Part shown: positions 1 through 10,424 of the stretch, piece by piece
Position numbering within the stretch: position 1 is the stretch's first letter
How the letters are laid out: each line of letters starts with the position of its first letter
Source of the DNA: Phialophora verrucosa
Taxonomy: Eukaryota; Ascomycota; Eurotiomycetes; Chaetothyriales; Herpotrichiellaceae
DNA: 64,000 nt
Assembly (NCBI GenBank): GCA_002099365.1
Contig: MSED01000001.1
Coordinates: 1,612,001-1,676,000 of the forward strand
Direction: 5' to 3'
Notes under the pieces: generated by a model
Seen by the model: the letters and a program-made list of their open reading frames with translations, nothing else
Database searches by the model: none
Told to the model about the DNA's origin: nothing
Program-made: the position numbers and the translations under genes

Positions 1-465
1 TCCCTTATAGTAATCGAAGATCTCTTCGGATGTGACATAGGCCATTGACCAATTTGGATTGCCTTCCCATGAAAAGTTGTATGCATGAGCCGGCACGTCA
101 CAAGCGCATCTAAGATCAGTTAGGGATCAAAGTTGGCTTGGCCATTTCCAGATCTGTGCGATGACCCGATGTACATACCCTGGATACCTATTCTCCAGCC
201 ATGTGCCTCCAACATCAGAATTCTTGTCATAGATAGTAAGCTTGACCCCTGACTTTTCGAGCCGGTCTTTGAACAACTTGACCGCTGCTATACCCGCGAT
301 TCCGGCGCCAATGACGATGACACGTACAGGGCGCGGAAGATTTAGAACATGATGGGGATAGTGGTATTCTTCCGAATTGTCATTATGTCCGTTCACACCA
401 TTGACCGCGTGCGTGTTTGAGGGCTCAGAGACGTTGTCGAGTGTGGTTGTTTGGGAGATCGCCAT
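1..465 (-). CDS. Flavin-dependent Baeyer-Villiger-type monooxygenase, N-terminal part (cut by window edge)
   Basis: The start is the ATG at 465, followed by a flexible Asn/Gly-rich leader of about 45 residues and an FAD-binding Rossmann motif (VIGAGIAGIAA). Next come the flavoprotein signature GTWLENRYPG and, after an intron, CDVPAHAYNFSWEGNPNWS. Exons are 465-179 and 109-1; the 69-bp intron (178-110) has GTATGT and TAG borders and splits the Gly codon of NRYPG. This N-terminal pattern is that of class B flavin monooxygenases that use NADPH and O2 to insert oxygen next to a ketone. The NADPH domain and the BVMO fingerprint lie outside the window, so the substrate and even the Baeyer-Villiger subtype are inference. 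It runs in the same direction as the next three catabolic genes and is related to, but clearly diverged from, its neighbour at 1323-3158. Confidence 0.85.
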
Positions 466-1322
466 GATATTTGTCTTCCTGAAACTAGTCGCTGTTGCTT
501 TTGTTATTGTTGCGCTGCAGAGCAAGACGCTTCAGAAAGATGGACGGGTTCGTGTTCGTTTTAGTCATTGATCAATAAAGACTTCACATTTAGAACTCGG
601 GGCACGAAAGATCACGGAAGCTGGAGGCCGATGGCCCTGGCACTGTTCAGTCGGAACTTTTCTACATCATACCACTCTGGCGATTCAAGTCAAGAGGAGG
701 AGTGTATGTTTGCGATTAGAGTGGGCGGGACTATAGGTGGGTCCACATACGGTGTGAGGCGGAAACAAATAAGCGGGAGTGGTCCGGGATTCCGGTCACC
801 TACAGGGCTGCCTCCACGGAAGTTCAGGGCGCAAGGCTGCATGCAATGAGAATCGCTGCTGATGTTCAGCCTCGCTAGAGGAAGCTGGGTGGGAAGGGTA
901 ACACTGCCATGCTCGATGCGGGAGGGTACGGGGCTGTCTTCAGCAATAGCGCTCCTCACGCCACCAAGCTCTGCCCCGAGGATTATGGTATCTTCCGCAT
1001 GTGAGGCGGCGTGGAAGGCTGATACCTTCGGAAAGGTAGTTGTAGATGCATGTCTTTCACAATTAGGAGCATTGTCTATCGTGCCGCGAGAGCATTGCAT
1101 TCCAAACCTAACGTAACTTCAGAAATCGTAATCGTTCGTAGCTGAAGATCTTCTTCCTTTCTCAATCACGGATCCGTGTTGCCTGCCACCACTCATCACG
1201 ACGGAAGAGGGACTACGGGTGAGCACTAAGCGTGGTGAGTGAGATAAGAGAAACCTGTATATCTATTTGACTACATTCATGTTTGTTCTATACCGAGTAA
1301 AACAGAACTCTCAGTTCTCTCC
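466..1322. other. Intergenic region, no gene seen
   Basis: This stretch separates two co-directional monooxygenase genes. It holds only short overlapping ORFs with no recognisable domain. It presumably contains the promoter of the left gene and the 3' end of the right one. Confidence 0.6.
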
Positions 1323-3158
1323 TCAAGTCTCTTTGTCGTGGTGATTGATCCTGGTTTCCATAGTAGATGTACTCGCTTCTGGGTGACCGTTGACACCATT
1401 AGTCTGAGGAGAAATTGGTAGTTTGGACATTGCGATAACCGTTTCGGCATAATTGGTGTAATTTGGCTGCTTGTCCTGGCCATCCAGCAAGCCCATGTAC
1501 CATGTTGCGTCGCGGCCGTCAACTTCACGCGTGGAAAAACCATTGCCCATGAAATAATACCTGTTTCTCTTTTCGTACTCGATTTCAAAGTCCTCGTACC
1601 TAGGTTGCAACATTTGCATAAAGTGAGCCCGCGATCCGGGGTAGATACGGGGCGCTCCGTCCAATGTATTGTTCTTCATCCAGCTTCTGCACGGTTGAGT
1701 CCATACAGTCCGTTTATTGTATAGGTCGGCATGTTCTTGAAAATCGCGCAAAGCTTGCATTTTAGGCGCCAGACTTTTGATCCGGTCGGCCTGGCATTTC
1801 TGGACCACTTCAATTATGTACCGACATGACTGTTCGATGGCGGGGAGTTGAGAGCCATTGCTAGCGTAGTATGGGCCTGCTGATATAAAGTAATTGGGGA
1901 AGTCTGGCATCATGATAGAAAAGTAAGAGGATGCGTGTTTCTCCCATACCTTGCCGAGGTCTTTTCCGTCAGCAGTGATCGGGAACTTAGGGACGAAGGA
2001 AGTGTCGAAGCCTGTAGCACAAATAATTGTGTCGACTTCGTACTCGTTGCCGTGACTGTCGATAAAGCCCTTCTCCGTTATCTCACGCACCTCTTCAGTG
2101 AAAGTGGTGACGTTTGGACAAGTTAGGGCTTCGAGATAGCCGTTACCGGGCGTAGGCCTTCTGCAGCCAACACCGTAACTGGTTGGCAATATCTTTTTCA
2201 AGAGGTCGGGGCGGCTCTTTAATTTCTTACTCATCTCGTCCTGGGCAAACTGTATTGCCTGTTTGGCTTCAGGGGTATTTAACAGGTTAAATGTGAACTT
2301 TTGAGCCAAGTCATCCTCGATCATCTTCACGTAACGGATGTGATTGTCTCGATCGGCGAACCATTTCTTGACTTCGCTACTGTAGTTGAAATTGGTACCC
2401 TCTGGTCCTGCGTAATCGGCGCCAAAGCCCGCGCTGATCCAGATAGGCGACCTAATCCAGTGGTAGAGATGCTCAGCCTGTGACTGAATATTGGCAACAA
2501 TCTGCACTCCCGAAGATCCAGAGCCGAAAACAGCCACTCGTCGTCCGTCCAGCCGTATGGATGCGTCGTAATCGGCTGAATGCGTAACCGTACCGGCGAA
2601 CCGTTCCAGGCCATTAATCTTTGGCCATTTCCAAGCATTTAGCAACCCGGTCCCATTGACAAGGAAGTCAGCGGTGTCCTCAAATTTCTGGCCATCTGCC
2701 GTTTGGACTTCCACTACCCATTTACCTCTCTGAGAGTCCCAGTTTGCCGAAAAAACTTCATGTCGTAATTTCATGTACTTGCGCAAACCGTGCTGTTCCA
2801 CGACCTCGCGGAAATACTGGAGAATTTCCGGTCCGCCAACATAAAAGGAACTCCAGTTGGGATTCAATGCCCACTGGAACTGATAGACGTGGGCAGGAAT
2901 ATCGCACGCAACCCCGGGATATCTGTTCTCGAACCAGGTGCCGGCAAAGTCGGTATTCTTGTCATAGATTTGAAGACTAAGATTCGGAGCGTCTTCTGCA
3001 AATTTGGCTAGGCAGATTCCTGTGGCTCCAGCGCCTATGCAGATAATCTTCCGAGGTGCTGCTGTCCCTAATGGTTGTTCGAGGATGGTGTATCCATTTT
3101 CATTTGATGTTTGCCAACCATACTTCTCCGCGGCTGATGGGTCGTCTCGGATATCCAT
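1323..3158 (-). CDS. FAD/NADPH Baeyer-Villiger-type monooxygenase
   Basis: This is an intronless 611-residue protein. The FAD Rossmann motif GAGATG is at residues 42-47, the flavoprotein segment GTWFENRYPGVACDIPAHVYQF at about 73-94, the fingerprint-like segment FAGTVTHSADYD at 187-198, and a second (NADPH) Rossmann motif GSGSSG at 212-217. A CATGFD motif lies in the C-terminal half. The class B family inserts oxygen into ketones to give esters or lactones, using NADPH. One oddity is that the fingerprint FxGxxxHxxxW(P/D) has Tyr instead of Trp (residue 197), so activity may differ from classical BVMOs. There is no signal peptide or membrane segment, so it is probably cytosolic. It sits in a minus-strand row with another monooxygenase, a TauD-type dioxygenase and an aldolase, which suggests joint use in catabolism. 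The substrate is unknown. Confidence 0.9.
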   Translation of the reverse strand: MDIRDDPSAAEKYGWQTSNENGYTILEQPLGTAAPRKIICIGAGATGICLAKFAEDAPNLSLQIYDKNTDFAGTWFENRYPGVACDIPAHVYQFQWALNPNWSSFYVGGPEILQYFREVVEQHGLRKYMKLRHEVFSANWDSQRGKWVVEVQTADGQKFEDTADFLVNGTGLLNAWKWPKINGLERFAGTVTHSADYDASIRLDGRRVAVFGSGSSGVQIVANIQSQAEHLYHWIRSPIWISAGFGADYAGPEGTNFNYSSEVKKWFADRDNHIRYVKMIEDDLAQKFTFNLLNTPEAKQAIQFAQDEMSKKLKSRPDLLKKILPTSYGVGCRRPTPGNGYLEALTCPNVTTFTEEVREITEKGFIDSHGNEYEVDTIICATGFDTSFVPKFPITADGKDLGKVWEKHASSYFSIMMPDFPNYFISAGPYYASNGSQLPAIEQSCRYIIEVVQKCQADRIKSLAPKMQALRDFQEHADLYNKRTVWTQPCRSWMKNNTLDGAPRIYPGSRAHFMQMLQPRYEDFEIEYEKRNRYYFMGNGFSTREVDGRDATWYMGLLDGQDKQPNYTNYAETVIAMSKLPISPQTNGVNGHPEASTSTMETRINHHDKET

Positions 3159-3791
3159 GGTCGATTCGACAAAACCAGTGTGTCGACGAGCAGGAACGGC
3201 AGGCCGGAGGGGTGTGCAGCTATGTCACATGCTATTATGCCATATCCTAGAGGATGGTGAGCGGTGGCTTCTATAAATAAAGTCTCAGACACAGAATCCA
3301 CCTGTGGCCCTGGGTTTGCACGTTTAGCAGATGTGCATAATGACTTCCTTTGTGCTGAGGGATGTCGGTTTAACCGTGTACCGGGATTAAACGGACTGGG
3401 CGGGAAGGAAATACCGCGGCAATCGTTTAAACCGCGTATTGCCAGCACGGATCTGACCACTATTGGCCTAAACCGTATTTGAAAGGTCAACCCTAACGGC
3501 TTAGTTGCCTTTACAGGCACGTTGTGGGGCGACAAACCTACATTAGAAAAGGATTGTATGTTGTGATTGGCTAATGCTTTGGCCAGTCATCTAGCCAATC
3601 AGGGCGCAACCCCGACAGCAGCTGGTTCGAGTCTGGGGACGGATACCAGGTACAAGTTCCCCCACACACGAGAGTCTAACTACTTCTCTGTTACGAGTGC
3701 CCGGCATAATAGCATGGAGCTTAGAGCAGCAAGGGCTCCCGGTCCTTTGTGAATGTATTATAAAAAGTCGGAATGATTGAGTGGAATACAT
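3159..3791. promoter_or_regulatory. Intergenic region with repeated TAAACCG-type motifs and a small dyad
   Basis: Related motifs occur at 3368-3380, 3424-3438 and 3467-3479, sharing a core like TAAACCG followed by a TA. The middle one lies inside an imperfect inverted repeat, with GGCAAT at 3418-3423 facing ATTGCC at 3438-3443. The spacing is compatible with binding sites of a fungal regulator upstream of the monooxygenase gene at 1323-3158, but function is only inferred. No gene is seen here. Confidence 0.3.
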
Positions 3792-4742
3792 CTATGGGAG
3801 ACCCTGCTGCCAGAATGTGGAGGGGTCGTTCTCCCCGTATGCCTGAGATCCCGTGTCAAAGACAGACACTCTTCTCATATCGCGTCGGTACTTTCCTTCG
3901 TAGGCCCCGTGGGTAGCCCTGTGAATGGTTGCGGTATTGTCCCATATGACAACGTCGTTGTTGTTTTCCCACTGCACGATAAGCTTGTACTTCTCTTGTT
4001 GGCTGTGGGCCAAGATTTCTTGTATCAGTTTTTGACCCTCTTCGAGAGGCTGGCCGTTGATATGATGGGTGTATGACATGCAATAGAGATTCATCCTCCC
4101 TGAAGGTTCATGCAGCTGTGCCAGCTTATGCTTCGCTTGCGGTTTCTGCATCGGATCAATATCTTTGAACAGAATAGAGTCTGGATTGGCCGTCTTCCGA
4201 TTGTGAAACAGTGAGTTGCACCCACTCAGTCCCTTGATCTTTGCCTTGGTCGTTTCGGGGAGGTCGTCGTAGGCTGCGCGACTATCCAAGTATTCTGTCT
4301 CTCCTCCGGTCCCCTTCGGAGGCAACTCCACGCCGCGAAGGATGGAAATACCGATTCGACGGGGGTTGTAGGCACCGTCGCAGTGCCAGAGTGCGTTTCC
4401 GTTTGCACCTGCGGTTCTTTCCGGGTCCTCGGTCGTGAAGACTTGATCTTTGTCATCCAGGTTTCCCACATCGAAAATTTCATCGATATTCAGGCGGAAT
4501 TTGCGCCCAGCCAGCCTGTGAGGCTTGGAGCTATCCAATTCGCCGAAGCGCCTACCTAACGCCAGCGCCCCTTGGTCGTCTAACCCCGTCTTGCGAATAA
4601 CCACCACGCCATACTTGTAGACGGCATCCCGTAATTCTTCGAATACACCGTCCGAAAGTGGCTTCGAAAGATCGAGGCCGCTCACCTCGCAACCGAAGGT
4701 CGGATGTAGAGGTGTGATATTGATAGCCATAGCGATAGGCAT
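3792..4742 (-). CDS. TauD/TfdA-family Fe(II)/2-oxoglutarate-dependent dioxygenase
   Basis: This is an intronless protein of 316 residues, the usual length for the family. The iron ligands are visible: the H-x-D pair in WHCDGAY (H120, D122) and the distal His in TATIHRATHG (H274). The 2-oxoglutarate-binding Arg is in RRDMRRV (about 287-291). The family couples decarboxylation of 2-oxoglutarate to hydroxylation; TfdA-like members cleave aryloxyalkanoates and TauD cleaves sulfonates. Some residues around the distal His (WDNTATIHR) resemble the TfdA/fungal dioxygenase type more than TauD. The substrate cannot be read from sequence. There is no targeting signal, so it is probably cytosolic. It lies between a Baeyer-Villiger-type enzyme and an HpaI-type aldolase on the same strand. 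The first ATG is taken; a second ATG four codons later would also serve. Confidence 0.9.
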   Translation of the reverse strand: MPIAMAINITPLHPTFGCEVSGLDLSKPLSDGVFEELRDAVYKYGVVVIRKTGLDDQGALALGRRFGELDSSKPHRLAGRKFRLNIDEIFDVGNLDDKDQVFTTEDPERTAGANGNALWHCDGAYNPRRIGISILRGVELPPKGTGGETEYLDSRAAYDDLPETTKAKIKGLSGCNSLFHNRKTANPDSILFKDIDPMQKPQAKHKLAQLHEPSGRMNLYCMSYTHHINGQPLEEGQKLIQEILAHSQQEKYKLIVQWENNNDVVIWDNTATIHRATHGAYEGKYRRDMRRVSVFDTGSQAYGENDPSTFWQQGLP

Positions 4743-5196
4743 CTTGTCGTTGCTCGTTCTCGTTACCTCGAATGCTCAAAAGCGTTTCTCCGTGGGGCAA
4801 TAATCAGACAGGCAGTGTTCCTTGTACTCCAGGAGCGAATCTTAGTTACCGGAGTCAGGTGTTCATCTCATACTGCTCATAAAACGACCCCGGATTTACG
4901 CTCATGGCGGAATTGAATGGGGGGGGAAGGCGGGAACAGAGGTTGAGCTCCCTCCGTCAGAGGGATTGCGGAATGGCTTCAGAGAAGGTAAAATCACTTT
5001 CGCTAGATGGTCAACCCCGCTTGTGTAGGGTCCCAGCCCAGATCTGCGGAGAGGGACGAACTCGAAAACATATATCTCCACATTTCAAGGGCTTTGGGTA
5101 TGTCGCCACCACCATTTGGCCGACACACGACCTATTGAAGTTGCGTTGCATTTGTAAAATACACCTAGCACTATGGATGGGGTATCACCGTTAGTA
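4743..5196. other. Intergenic region, no gene seen
   Basis: This separates the dioxygenase and the aldolase (same strand) and probably holds the dioxygenase promoter. A run of eight G lies near 4919. No conserved coding sequence is seen. Confidence 0.6.
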
Positions 5197-6051
5197 CTAC
5201 TTAGCTCCTCCAAGTGCTTCCTCTGCGGTGGCTCTCGAAGTGGCAAAACCGCTTGTTAAGACGCTGTAGTCGAGAGTTGTCAAAAGAAACTTCATTCCAA
5301 TGGCAGTACGTCGGCGCACCAGTTCAGGTGTTGTCGCCATTGAGCCGATGGGCTTTCCGTGCTTACGGCCAGCCTCGCAGATTTTCTCGATGGCGGTAGT
5401 GAATTCAGGTTCCTGGCCATCCACCCCTCCTGGCAAACCAAGGGATAGTCGGAGATCGTAGGGACCTATGAAGACTCCCGTCACTTCGTCGAGGCTTAAA
5501 ATCTCGTCGACGTGTTGTACCCCTTCCGCGGACTCGATGATGGGCAACAGTGCAATGCCTCGATTTTGAGCTCTTTGATAATAGGCAGCCCACCCGCCGG
5601 TGGGATCATCGGACCCAAACGGCGCATGAAAAGGCCCGAAGCTTCGACTGCCCCGTGGGGGATAGATGGCCCGCTCAATAAGCTGCTTGCCTTCGGAAGC
5701 ATTGTTCACCATTGGCACTATGATGCCTGCCGCGCCGCTGTCCAGCGCCCACTTGATCCATTCTACTCCGTGCCCCGGCACTCTGACGATGGGCAAGCAC
5801 GACCCGTGGGAGGAGCTGGAAACCCCCTGTACCATCTGAGTCATAACTCCAGCTGATAGAGGTGAATGCTCCATATCGATCATAACCCAATCGAATGACT
5901 GTGCAGCTAGACTCGCCACGAGAGGCGAAGGAACCGTCAGAACAGTTCCAAGCAGCGGCCGATCAAGTGATTCAGCGAGGGATGCGAAAGTGGCTTTGTC
6001 GGGGGTTGGCTCATCAAGCAAAGCCGGAGGCGGCTGACTCGTTGAGTACAT
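5197..6051 (-). CDS. HpcH/HpaI-family aldolase
   Basis: This intronless protein of 284 residues starts at the ATG at 6051; an upstream in-frame extension lacks conservation and is excluded. It is a TIM-barrel pyruvate-type class II aldolase. Visible landmarks are DMEHS (E61-H62, the catalytic His position), PIVRVPGHG (R90), PPRGSRSFGP, the metal-ligand segment PIIESAEG (E173) and GVFIGPYDL (D199). These enzymes reversibly cleave 4-hydroxy-2-oxo acids into pyruvate or another 2-oxo acid plus an aldehyde, often as the last step of aromatic or sugar-acid breakdown. No targeting sequence is seen. It is divergent from the flavocytochrome-type dehydrogenase gene at 6868, with an 816-bp shared promoter region. 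The true substrate is unknown. Confidence 0.9.
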   Translation of the reverse strand: MYSTSQPPPALLDEPTPDKATFASLAESLDRPLLGTVLTVPSPLVASLAAQSFDWVMIDMEHSPLSAGVMTQMVQGVSSSSHGSCLPIVRVPGHGVEWIKWALDSGAAGIIVPMVNNASEGKQLIERAIYPPRGSRSFGPFHAPFGSDDPTGGWAAYYQRAQNRGIALLPIIESAEGVQHVDEILSLDEVTGVFIGPYDLRLSLGLPGGVDGQEPEFTTAIEKICEAGRKHGKPIGSMATTPELVRRRTAIGMKFLLTTLDYSVLTSGFATSRATAEEALGGAK

Positions 6052-6867
6052 AGCGAAATAGATCAGGCTCAGAGCCTTGCGAAGGGTCGACTGAAGAAAT
6101 AATGAGCCAAGGTGGGAGCATCGGCGTACGGAGATATATTTGAATTGTTCGGAGTGTTGCATATTTAGTGCTTCGCGAGTGGGACAAGGACGACGCCCGG
6201 GGGTTCGCCTGCGGGATGACCTTGCCCATGGCCTTTTTCATCCCTTTACTGCATGAGAATTGAGGTGTGACAGTTGTGAACATGTCTTTGAGCACTCCTT
6301 GGTAGAGTGTGATCGCTTTAACTACCTGGCTTCACTGACAAAATCTCGTAAGACTCCGTCAATCATGGATACGGAGCACATAACCCTAGCCCCTTTCCTA
6401 CGACCCTAGAAATTAAGCATAGCCATGCGAGCAGAAGTCAGCCCAGCACACAAAACAGCTACACTGTATGGCAGTGGGAGGTTGAAAAGACGGTGCGGAA
6501 GGCAGCCGGGGCAAGGAGCGGGACATATGCATCGACCGATGCCGACATCTAATTCCGACATGCCTCGATCGTGTATTGACGGGGGATGACTTACAAGCCT
6601 AGACCGAGATGATGCAAGGGCGTTGGTAGAGGTACAGGGTTCATTGTGGCCGGAATGGCTTCAGATCTCAATTCGCTCCTGTGGGCTCACTATCCCGCTG
6701 ATCACCCCATCACAGCGTGAAAGGCTTCTTAATGATCTGGATTCAGGCACACTGACATCCCTGCCTCTGAGCCCTTCTCTCCAAATGTTCAACACTTTAC
6801 CATTGCCATCTCCAAATACTAGGACGCTCAATCTGTTACCCGTCCCAGCACAAGCACTGCAGACGCT
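6052..6867. other. Shared divergent promoter region between aldolase and b5-FMN dehydrogenase
   Basis: The two flanking genes start outward from this stretch, so both promoters must lie here. It contains only unsupported short ORFs. Confidence 0.5.
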
Positions 6868-8489
6868 ATGATGCTCAGCGGCGTCGAGGTTGCTAGGCAC
6901 AACTCGCGAGAATCATGTTGGATCATCGTCAAAGGAAAGGTTTACGACGTCACGGGGTATTTGGACAGCCATCCGGGAGGGAGCAGAATATTGTTGAATT
7001 ACGCCGGGAAGGTAAGCACAGGAGGCTTATTCACCGGGAAGCGGTTGTTTACTAACAGCTACTCGAAAGGATGCGACGGAGCAGTATGAGCCCATTCATC
7101 CCCCAGGCACGATCGAGAACACTCTCCCCCTTGGTATGGTTTTCCCCTTCTATGTAGGCCTTGGGCTTGAAAACCTTAATTAATCAAGGTTTATAGAGCA
7201 GCACCTAGGTCCTGTCGATCCTGCGACTGTCTCATCTCCCATTCAACTGCAAGTAGTGCGAAAGCTCGACCAATCACCCGTGATCCCTCTTCAGCTCTGC
7301 CTCAATCTCGACAATATTGAAGTTGCGGCTGAGAAAGTCATTTCTCGCAGAGCATGGACTTATTTCCATTCTGCGGCTGATGGACTGGGTTCTGTGAAAA
7401 ATAACCGAGACGACTGGCGCAAGGTCATGCTACGTCCACGTATCCTCCGCAACGTGCAACGGATCAACATGCGGCGCACCATCCTGGATTTCCACAGCAG
7501 CTTGCCGTTCTGTATCGCACCGGCAGCTCTGGCCAAGCTAGCTCACCCCGATGGCGAGCTGTGTCTCGCCCGTGCCGCCTCCCGCAGAAACATCCCATAC
7601 TGTGTCAGTACAGCGGCATCAGTATCACATGAGGACCTCGCAGCATGTATGAAAGAGGAAGCGAGAGGAGGCTGCTTATTTTTCCAGCTGTATATACAGA
7701 CAACCCGTCAGGCAACACTGGACCTCATTGCAAAAGCCAAACGTTTAGGTTTCAAAGCACTCGTGGTTACGGTAGATACTCCTGTGGTGGGAAAACGAGA
7801 AGAGGATGAAAGGTACAGAGCCGAGCTAGATTGGGAGGCCGGAGTTGAATTGGTACCCAGCCCAACCAATACGGACCCAAATATTGAGCAACCTGTCCTA
7901 CGTGGTTATCATTCGTCCACTTTCAGTTGGCATGACCTCGCGTGGGTGAGGGAGGCATGGACCGGCCCACTTGTAATCAAGGGAATACAGACGGCTGAAG
8001 ACGCAAAATTGTGCTGTGATTTTGGTGTTGACGCCATATATCTGAGCAACCATGGCGGTCGACAATGCGACGATGCCCCTAGCGCAATCAAGACGCTGGT
8101 TGAAATCAGAAAGTTCTGTCCAGAAATCCTGTCGGCAGCGGAGATATGGCTTGATGGGGGCATACGACGAGGTGCAGACATTGTAAAAGCCCTGTGTCTC
8201 GGTGCCACTACGGTCCTGATGGGGCGCCCGTTCTTGTATGCTCTCGGAGCGCATGGTACAGACGGGGTCCTGCGAGCAATTGAGAGTAGGTCGCGCTCAT
8301 TCAATGGAGGGCCCTCTTTATGCTGACATGATTACAGTCTTGAGCGACGAGATCGAGACAACCATGAGACTGATTGGTGTCACTAGCCTTTCCCGTTTGC
8401 ACCCTGACTACGTTGACTGTGTCAGACTTGAGCATGAGCTGTCTGCTTCGCTGGCAGCTTTCTCTAAGGGTCGTGACAGCAAGCTCTGA
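6868..8489 (+). CDS. Cytochrome b5-fused FMN-dependent 2-hydroxyacid (L-lactate) dehydrogenase with C-terminal SKL
   Basis: I assemble four exons: 6868-7011, 7070-7133, 7197-8285 and 8338-8489, giving 482 residues. Introns are 58, 63 and 52 bp, with GTAAGC, GTATGG and GTAGGT donors, and the reading frame is kept throughout. Residues 1-75 form a cytochrome b5 domain with heme ligands H35 (HPGG) and H58 (EPIHPPG), 23 apart as expected. The rest is an FMN (S)-2-hydroxyacid dehydrogenase barrel with the substrate/base segment LSNHGGRQ and the phosphate-binding segment LDGGIRRGADIVKAL. The flavocytochrome b2 family oxidises L-lactate to pyruvate in the mitochondrial intermembrane space. This protein has no N-terminal presequence and ends in SKL, a canonical PTS1, so a peroxisomal place is predicted. 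The last exon, which carries the SKL, depends on the 8286-8337 intron call. The exact hydroxyacid is unknown. Confidence 0.88.
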
Positions 8490-9163
8490 TCAAACATTCT
8501 CCTGTCCAGAGATGTGGCATGCTATCTCTGAAGCCATTTGTTCACGTCCGAGAGCACCCGCTTTGTCGTGCTGGTGGAGTCGTACAGTCATTTTTCGAGC
8601 AATGAAATGAACGACAGCAGAGGTTATGTAGGTACGGAGTCACAAAGCTTTCCATGCAGTCCAAATGTATCCCCTTCAATTGAGCGTTGTTAGATAGATA
8701 TGGCAAGTTCTCGGAGCTCCGTTGCTCCGAGGGTTTCTGGGAATTAGCAGCCTGCTCAGTTACGCGACCTGCATAAGGCTATTGTAATATGGACGGGATA
8801 TAAGATCTTCTGGATCGGAATGACTATGATCCTTGGAAGTAACGGCAGCGACACCCTATCTTCACGACCCCCGTAGATACTTTGACGTGGAAAACCCTCT
8901 CCAATCCCAAAGGATCCTCGTGGAGTGGTTGACGCCCAGTCATCATGGACGTCATGAACCATTTCCAATTCGCATTGCTTCTCATGCAGCTAGAGATAGT
9001 TGATACGGCTCCGTATGCGATCCGTCTAGGATGGGGTATGCCCGTTCATACCGGCACGCTTCTCTACAGCTGCTCAGTGGACACCTCCAGGGGAGCTTTC
9101 ATTCTGGGGTATCCTCTGATGAAGTGAGCTCTGTGGCACTGATTGGCAAGCCCTGGTGACCTG
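8490..9163. other. Intergenic region between convergent genes, nothing seen
   Basis: This is the 3' flank of both the dehydrogenase (plus) and the reductase/epimerase (minus). Only short unsupported ORFs are present. Confidence 0.6.
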
Positions 9164-10424
9164 CTACGGATGGAGCGAATCAACCTTCTTCATATGAGCA
9201 TGGACTGTGCTTGCCGTCTTTCTCAGCGTCGCGGCGTTGTCCCAAATCCGTGCTACTTCGGGCACTGGTAAGTCCTTGAGGAAATTGCCTTCAAGCCTTT
9301 CGTATGCCTTTCTGCAGTCTTCGCGTAAAGCCTCCCAAAAAGTCGGGGCCTGGGGCTTCCATCCGATCCTTCGAGCCCGAGCAGATTCTGCACGAGTGTT
9401 GGAACCCCAGGCGTACAAAGGGAATAGTGGTTGCGCCGGCATGAGTGCTGCCACCTGCTTTTCACTCCAGCATACTGTAACGCTTCCCTTTGGGAGCCAT
9501 CCATTTTCTAGCGCTATGTGATTGATAGCATCTGCAGCATCCTTCCACCTAATACCGTCAGAGACAGCGAAATAGAATCCCTGGTGCCAACATATCAGTA
9601 TGGCCACAATCAAACACCAGACATATTAAGGGTGGCTGACCTCTTTGCCCCATTGGGCCGTGCCACCACCCCGAAGCGCCTGATCGAGCAAGAGAAGGAA
9701 CAGATCCGCCAGGTCGTCGACATGCACTACCGCCCTGATGTTGTTCCCCTCCCCAAGGTAGAATGCCTGCTGATGGGCCAAGGTGAGGTTTAGGTACAGA
9801 GGCACGAGAAAAGTTTGCCGAGACCCAATCGCTGTGGACTGGCCAAAGATATCCGAAGGACATATACAAGCAGTTTTGATCAGGTCATCACTCGCTTCCA
9901 TAATCCAGCGATCAATTTCGTGATGGAGCGCCTGGTCGGGCAAGTTGTATATCTGTGCGATTTCCGCAATATCATGCCAGGAATGCCCGTTATACTTACC
10001 TTCCCAAGTATTCTCTGGCCAGTCGGCTATGCATCCAGTACCTGTCAAGTGGATGAGAAAGCCCGGCTCTTTTTTCTTTGAAAGCCCGGACAAAATAGCC
10101 TTTACGCAGCCTGGATGATCTATGTCTCCCATGTCTGGTCCAGTTCGTAGCGGTCGTCAGCTCGCATTTGCGTTGGAAGATGGACGTGTTGTGCTTACGA
10201 ATGACAATGTCTGCTGCTTGCGCTGCCTTTGCTATGATATCGAAGTGGTCGAAGGTCCCTCTTACCACCTTGACTTTTGGATAGCAACGAAGAAATTCAT
10301 CGACCGGAGCTGACCGGAGCAGGACTTGAATATCAAGATATGGATACAATCTCACAATCCTGTCCAAAACGTTTCCTCCCACATATCCTGTGGCACCCGT
10401 GATGAATACCTTGCATGGGGCCAT
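9164..10424 (-). CDS. NAD(P)-binding nucleoside-sugar-epimerase-like protein (atypical extended SDR)
   Basis: The exons are 10424-10199, 10134-9641 and 9580-9164, giving 378 residues. The introns of 64 and 60 bp have GTAAGC and GTCAGC donors and AG acceptors. The N-terminus has the Rossmann dinucleotide motif ITGATGYVGG (residues 8-17), followed by VLLRSAP and a GTFDHFD strand typical of NmrA/epimerase-type folds. The middle contains LTGTGCIADW and LPDQALHHEIDRW, and the segment VHVDDLADLFLLLLDQAL is usual for the extended SDR family. I do not see a YxxxK catalytic pair at the expected place, so I call it atypical. It may reduce or isomerise an intermediate of the neighbouring catabolic block, but nothing in the sequence fixes the reaction. 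It is probably cytosolic and is divergent from the MFS transporter. Confidence 0.8.

Noticed and set aside
3615..3650. GGTTCGAGTC reminiscent of a tRNA B box
   Set aside because: The T stem does not pair well and no A box or acceptor stem is found.
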